This document shows, piece by piece, positions 60,801 through 64,000 of a stretch of DNA of 64,000 nt. A program made the position numbers and the translations under genes. Location: the NCBI GenBank assembly GCA_020002185.1, contig CM034532.1, forward strand, positions 32,645,577 to 32,709,576. Reading direction: 5' to 3'. How positions within the stretch are numbered: the stretch's first letter is position 1; every line of letters starts with the position of its first letter. Origin of the DNA: Paraescarpia echinospica (taxonomy: Eukaryota; Annelida; Polychaeta; Sabellida; Siboglinidae). Under the pieces are notes generated by a model. That model saw only the letters and a program-made list of their open reading frames with translations, was not told where the DNA came from and did no database searches.

Positions 60801-63135
60801 CTTGATTCGTTGCAGTTGTACGCCAACATTAAATTTGTTGTCCGCCAACTAGTCTTTCAATATACACATGTCGTGGACAAAGACAGGGATAACTTCACAC
60901 AAAACAATTGACAGTTATTACCGTGTTGATATAGTTTGTCATGGTGCCCATTTTCCCCCTGGCGGCAGACATTCGGGGTCCACGACCGACCTCGTTATAA
61001 CGGGGTGCGTTATAACGAGGCGCAACTATATACATATTTCTCAGAACATTGTATCATTATTTCAGACTGAGACTGGGAGGTTTTACATTGATTTCGTAGC
61101 TACCTAGCATAAATACAAGGTGATTCCTGTGGCACAAAACCTTTCTGGTCAATTCTTCGAGTTTCCTCACGCCTTTGACACATTCTTGCCCGTACTTCGT
61201 TCTAAGATTACTGAACATTCTTCAGGTTAGTACATTTTCAGATCAAAAACTTTAATTTTTTTCATATCCAAAGTGTATTTTTACCTGGCAGAGGCTTTCG
61301 TCTAACGTCTCACGCTGACTTCTTCAGTACGAACTGCCTCACGTGTACGATGACGTCATTCAGCGTCATCGGTACTGAAGAAGTCAGAGTGAGACATTAC
61401 ATGAAAGCCTCTACCAGGTAAAAATACACTTTGGATATGAAAAATTGAAAGTTTTTGATCTGAACAAGAACTATCCTGAGAATGTTCAGTAACAAATCAG
61501 GAGTTATCATTTAAAATATCTGTGTCAAGAATGTATGAACAAAGATCTATCTATTTTTCAGTATGAACGTTGTTTTAGCGATGTACTTTCAGAAAGAACC
61601 AGACCTGTGGGCAATTGAGGAGGTGTACTTCGATGCAGTGCAATGTATCTTTGCGAGTCTACTGGCCTACCTGACCCACCTACAGATCAGCTCATCAGTG
61701 CTCCTGCTTGTACTGGTAGCTTCACCATTCCTTATCCGAAACAGGCTGCTTCACTTGCTCAAGGCCAACTCTAGCAGTAAGTGTCCACCAGACTCTCAGT
61801 AGCTGGGTTTTTACATTGAAACACAGCTTTATTGGATTATTTCATGTCTACAGTCTTGTTCACATATATCCTCATCACACAGTAAATACGAGCCATCTCC
61901 ATACCTTAATATACTTCATATACATTAGCGATTCAACCAGTTATTCAGTAGCCAGTGACTAATGGAAACTTTGTGTAGTTATATTTATTCAAACAATACA
62001 TTATTTGGTGTCCACGCTTTGATAACTTATATGTGTATAAATATATATATATACGTATGTGTATGCGCCTATTCAGTTTCCAGTTGTGAATAGAAACTGT
62101 ACAGTTATATATGTACAAACCGTAAATTGTTAACGGTCTCGGCACTTTGATCATTTCTGTATGTGCCATTCAGCCAATCAATTAGTATGTATCCTATGAT
62201 TAATGCAAACTGTAAAGTTGTATCCAAATGCTTACACTCTTCTGTGCTTCTTGTTTCTTGAATCCATGTTTTACAGGACACATGACTCCTTACCTAGATG
62301 ATCAATCAAAATACATGATTTTGCTTATTGCTGGATGGAGCCAGTGTGGCGTCAGTGGAACTGTGTGATAATGGTCTTGTAGTTTTATATGTATAGTGAG
62401 AGATCGAGTGTTATCCTGTCGTGTGTGAACAGTCTGCTGGAATGTGTCGTGTGTCTTGTTCCAGATCAGCAGGTGTTGTTCATGTTGCTCCACCTGGTGG
62501 GAACGCTGTTACCCTCACTTCTCACCCTCTACATCATCCACGCCCTCTTCATCACCTTTGTGCCCCTGATGGGACGGGCTGGCACGGATAATATACCTGA
62601 CATTTTCATTGCTGTGATGGTTGCTTTGTCTGTCATCCTCTCCACAAGCTACCATGTGAGTTGGCGTGTTATCATTCTAGTTATTTCAGTTGTTGATAGT
62701 AGAATACACAATAAGAAATAAACTAATGCATGAATATTTACTATGTAATAGAAATGAGATATATATAATACTAAAACGTTTTGCACTGAAGAAGATATTG
62801 AGCATATATGAAAGTTCATGTAGATGCTGCATCATTGTTCATCCACTGTATTGTTTTTAATAAGTATTATTGTATTGTTGTTTCTTGTACCATTTGGTCA
62901 GTGGAATATAATTTCTTTAGGTCTAGCAGAATAACCACTTGTAATCTTACTGCAACTGCCTGTTCCTTTCAATATTTTGGTGTTGTTTCAGGTAAGCTTG
63001 GTGTACATATCTAGAAGTATTTTGAGCATCATCAGAGGTCTGTGTGCAGTGTTCTTCGTTTGTCTTCTGCTTGTTCTCTTCACACCCTTTGGGTTTCCCT
63101 TCACCAACAAGTCCAGCCAGCGACATATCATCCTG
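45324..63135 (+). CDS. ERMP1: ERMP1, endoplasmic reticulum M28 metallopeptidase 1 (ten coding exons; 3' end beyond window)
   Basis: Coding exons 45,324-45,876, 46,216-46,343, 46,537-46,642, 47,479-47,625, 49,057-49,149, 50,431-50,646, 57,384-57,613, 61,593-61,776, 62,465-62,655 and 62,992-63,135 join in frame for 664 codons; about 240 more are expected past the window (human is about 900 residues). A cytosolic N-tail precedes a membrane anchor (residues 42-56). The lumenal M28 peptidase has all zinc and catalytic residues: HYD (His176, Asp178), GASDDAVS (Asp188/189), GAEEN (Glu222/223), LEAAG (Glu249) and YHT (His325). From exon 6 on the protein is a series of hydrophobic helices, as in the family. 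ERMP1 is an ER-membrane aminopeptidase-like protein, implicated in ovarian follicle organisation in rat. The true start is the ATG at 45,324; the triplet at 45,321 is GTG. Confidence 0.95.
46216..46343 (+). CDS. ERMP1: ERMP1 coding exon 2 (M28 metal site)
   Basis: [20 protein letters not shown] through [10 protein letters not shown]. Acceptor ACTGCAG, donor CAG|GTAGTG, phase 0. Confidence 0.95.
46537..46642 (+). CDS. ERMP1: ERMP1 coding exon 3 (M28)
   Basis: [20 protein letters not shown] then [15 protein letters not shown], carrying a glutamate zinc ligand. Acceptor GTTGCAG, donor GCTG|GTCAGT. Confidence 0.95.
47479..47625 (+). CDS. ERMP1: ERMP1 coding exon 4 (M28)
   Basis: [40 protein letters not shown] and GHIP. 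The open frame extends upstream to 47,355 but the phase and homology set the acceptor at GATGTTTAG. Confidence 0.95.
49057..49149 (+). CDS. ERMP1: ERMP1 coding exon 5 (last zinc ligand)
   Basis: [20 protein letters not shown] then [10 protein letters not shown]; His325 lies in YHT. Acceptor ATTGCCAG, donor GGAG|GTAGGA. Confidence 0.95.
49300..50067 (+). repeat. 38-bp minisatellite with 266-bp higher-order period (ERMP1 intron 5)
   Basis: About 20 units of GGGGGAGTGGGTCATATATG then TGATGCATACTGCATGCA. Variant units (GTGTAC versus GCATGC, TACGTG versus TATGTG) recur at a distance of exactly 266 bases, i.e. seven units, so a seven-unit block has been duplicated. It starts about 150 bases after exon 5. 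Confidence 0.95.
50431..50646 (+). CDS. ERMP1: ERMP1 coding exon 6 (first multi-pass helices)
   Basis: [14 protein letters not shown], then [20 protein letters not shown] and the helix [12 protein letters not shown]. Acceptor TTTGTTGTAG, donor AAAG|GTGTGT, phase 1. Confidence 0.95.
52040..53522 (+). mobile_element. L2-like LINE, 5'-truncated, decayed
   Basis: Reads [68 protein letters not shown] and the L2-type tail [45 protein letters not shown] with frameshifts and stops. The 3' end GGCGCTATAGAAG followed by ATT repeats is the usual L2 terminus. Inserted in X copy B. Confidence 0.85.
54019..54209. mobile_element. Small pogo-like MITE in X copy B
   Basis: 191 bases with termini TACAGTGCACTCCAGATAA and TTATCCAGAGTGCACTGTA; the outer TA may be the target duplication. 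The counterpart in X copy A (30,456-30,643) has a decayed right end, so the insertion predates the X duplication. Confidence 0.75.
54503..56515 (+). mobile_element. LINE with nearly intact reverse transcriptase (Jockey/CR1-like), 5'-truncated
   Basis: The main frame 54,809-55,768 carries [80 protein letters not shown] and the active-site region KFVDDTKVF; a single TGA after KCLHT separates it from 55,769-56,272 in the same frame ([20 protein letters not shown]). Upstream frames with two stops reach 54,520. The usual FADD/YADD is FVDD here, and LGPIL has become LEPIL. The endonuclease is missing. The 3' end includes the sequence found alone at 28,430-28,572. Confidence 0.85.
57384..57613 (+). 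CDS. ERMP1: ERMP1 coding exon 7 (membrane helices)
   Basis: [20 protein letters not shown] followed by two long hydrophobic segments and [11 protein letters not shown]. The acceptor CATTGCAG is preferred over TTTTAG at 57,360 because only it keeps phase 1. Donor AAG|GTAGGC. Confidence 0.9.
57725..57860 (+). mobile_element. LINE C-terminal scrap
   Basis: Encodes [20 protein letters not shown] followed by a TGA at 57,852; the W-N-x-LP phrase is typical of the last residues of LINE ORF2. Just downstream of ERMP1 exon 7. Confidence 0.5.
58020..58860 (-). mobile_element. Penelope-like element relic (ERMP1 intron 7)
   Basis: On the minus strand, in several frames: [24 protein letters not shown] text ([19 protein letters not shown]), [73 protein letters not shown] and KRYVDDVV near 58,040. 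These are the ordered motifs of Penelope reverse transcriptases. At least four frameshifts and several stops; the GIY-YIG part is not seen. Confidence 0.85.
58861..59400. other. Intron with short tandem AT-rich repeats
   Basis: 58,900-59,110 holds about five degenerate copies of AATAATAGTATAGGGCGGAA. Otherwise nothing seen. Confidence 0.6.
59717..59808 (-). CDS. Possible first exon of a nested minus-strand gene
   Basis: An ATG at 59,808 (context ATCATGG, 9 bases after GACGTC-like CACGTCA) opens [20 protein letters not shown] and [10 protein letters not shown], then meets AAAG|GTTTGT, a plausible donor. If unspliced the frame stops after 44 residues. No family recognised and no second exon found, so this may be chance. 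Confidence 0.2.
59909..61028. mobile_element. Pogo/Tigger-like non-autonomous element
   Basis: Left terminus CAGTCACGCCTCATTATAAC and inverted right terminus TAGTTGCGCCTCGTTATAAC, both inside TATATA sequence consistent with TA target sites. Both ends repeat CGTTATAA-type motifs and GTCCACGA. The 1.1-kb interior has no transposase frame. Confidence 0.7.
61208..61492. mobile_element. Foldback (hairpin) element next to ERMP1 exon 8
   Basis: Arms of about 115 bases, TTACTGAACATTC at the left and GAATGTTCAGTAA at the right, sharing AAAGTGTATTTTTACCTGG and GACTTCTTCAGTAC, with a loop of about 50 bases around GATGACGTCATTCAGCG. It ends 100 bases before the exon 8 acceptor. Confidence 0.85.
61593..61776 (+). 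CDS. ERMP1: ERMP1 coding exon 8 (membrane helices)
   Basis: [20 protein letters not shown] and two hydrophobic segments to LLKANSS. Phase 0 sets the acceptor at TACTTTCAG. Donor AGCA|GTAAGT. Confidence 0.9.
62465..62655 (+). CDS. ERMP1: ERMP1 coding exon 9 (membrane helices)
   Basis: [20 protein letters not shown], then [17 protein letters not shown] and a further helix to STSYH. Matches the family's FTPILGRSGSEIPPD region. Donor CAT|GTGAGT. Confidence 0.9.
62992..63135 (+). CDS. ERMP1: ERMP1 coding exon 10 (last helix in window)
   Basis: [20 protein letters not shown], a hydrophobic helix, and [12 protein letters not shown]. Acceptor TTGTTTCAG, donor CTG|GTAAGT, phase 0. The lumenal C-terminal domain is outside the window. 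Confidence 0.9.
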
Positions 63136-63374
63136 GTAAGTTCTGTGGATAGCCAACTGTAACTAGCACATTTTTTTAAATAATTTTACATATTTGTTTT
63201 TGTGATAAACATTCCATCTACTTCCAATTAATGTCAGTGTATGCTGTTGTACAGGTACCAAGAAATTATTTGATTTGTGGGGTGAATAATTGATGTACCA
63301 CTTGGTCATAGAACACTGAAATAAAACATAACTGCACTGTTTTTGTGGAAAATGATATTTAAAGTTAATCTAAC

Positions 63375-63620
63375 ATGAGGGCAGAAACACTAGTTAATAT
63401 GCAGCCATTTTATAGACTTAATGTGACACTGAACAGAAAATGAACCAGTAACGATGTGATACTGACATACTAAATTGCAAAAAACATATTAACATTGCAG
63501 CATGGTATGAGGGCAGAAACTAGTTACTACAACAGCCATTTTATAAACTATGCGAACTGAACAAAACAAAAAATGAAATAGCAACATTGTGATACTGACA
63601 TACTAAATTGAAAAAAATAC
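63375..63620 (+). repeat. 132-bp tandem duplication (ERMP1 intron 10)
   Basis: ATGAGGGCAGAAAC at 63,375 and again at 63,507, each followed by CAGCCATTTTATA and GTGATACTGACATACTAAAT. Confidence 0.8.
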
Positions 63621-63639
63621 ATGTGAATGTAATAATTAT

Positions 63640-64000
63640 TTATTTATTTCTTATATAGTATCCCATCCAAATAATTGTTCTGGGGCACTTTATAATGGTT
63701 AATGCAGATAAATAAATAACATCATACGATATATAGTTTAAAATACTATGCAATCATTACTACTAAATAAAATCAACTATACTGTCTTAAAATATATAAA
63801 TACAAGTATAGAAGCTATTAAAACAATAAAATAGATTAATTGTAATATTAATTAAAATAAAGGTATCACTAATTATGATCATCGAATGTTAAAATAATTT
63901 GTGAAACGATGCGTCTTCAGTGCCACTTTAAACTGATTGACACTAGTGCATTGGCACACTGTGAGGGGTAGTTGATTCCATGCTCTTGGAGCTGCACAAG
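63640..64000 (-). repeat. Possible dispersed repeat running off the window
   Basis: Begins with ATTTATTTATTTCTTATATA, a reversed poly-A-like end, followed by CCAAATAATTGTTCTGGGGC and ends in TGTGAGGGGTAGTTGATTCC-type sequence that resembles common interspersed repeats of invertebrates. Only one copy is in the window, so the assignment is by memory of family style. Confidence 0.35.

Noticed and set aside
1..64000. CRISPR arrays, operons, rRNA or intact tRNA genes
   Set aside because: None found; the genome is a eukaryotic nuclear one with spliced genes.

Overview
This is an intron-rich, AT-rich nuclear segment of an animal genome. Three conserved animal genes can be read by exon-by-exon translation with GT-AG boundaries and matching phases. 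The repeat content (short TGACCT-rich tandem arrays, a repeat carrying the phrase ATTGCCATCACTCTGCG, L2-like LINEs, a Penelope-like element and many MITEs) suggests a marine lophotrochozoan, most likely a mollusc. The species cannot be told from the window, and no bacterial or viral operon is present.

Layout, left to right. (1) 744-920, minus strand: the first coding exon of a gene that leaves the window on the left. (2) 3,906-16,270, plus strand: LRRC42, five coding exons, 351 residues, with a LINE in intron 1 and a mosaic of repeats in intron 4. (3) about 8,000-24,650: the repeat mosaic. A few modules (a tandem 'CATCACTCTGCG' repeat, a P unit, a Q unit and pieces of one LINE called LINE-alpha here) recur in both orientations and form a large inverted repeat; a hAT-like MITE splits one arm and the other arm keeps the empty site. 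(4) 27,179-42,793, minus strand: ZRANB2, eight coding exons, 289 residues. Intron 1 holds a 4,489-bp element with 16-bp terminal inverted repeats, carrying two decayed SGNH-hydrolase reading frames and nested inside a MITE. Intron 5 holds a 3-kb repeat X and a 25-bp minisatellite. (5) 45,324 to beyond 63,135, plus strand: ERMP1, ten coding exons seen (664 codons; the C-terminal part lies outside). Intron 6 holds an inverted second copy of X interrupted by two LINEs; intron 5 holds a 38-bp minisatellite; intron 7 holds a Penelope-like relic, a pogo-like element and a foldback hairpin.

The host genes are unrelated housekeeping genes: LRRC42 is a leucine-rich-repeat protein, ZRANB2 an RNA-binding splicing factor, ERMP1 an ER-membrane M28 peptidase. 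ZRANB2 and ERMP1 are head-to-head, 2.5 kb apart. The most unusual content is mobile: the SGNH-bearing TIR element, the inverted X copies that bracket the 5' halves of both ZRANB2 and ERMP1, and the inverted-repeat mosaic downstream of and inside LRRC42.

Limits: identities were judged by eye, no alignment or database search was run, untranslated exons were not mapped, and transposon superfamily names rest on termini and short motifs only.
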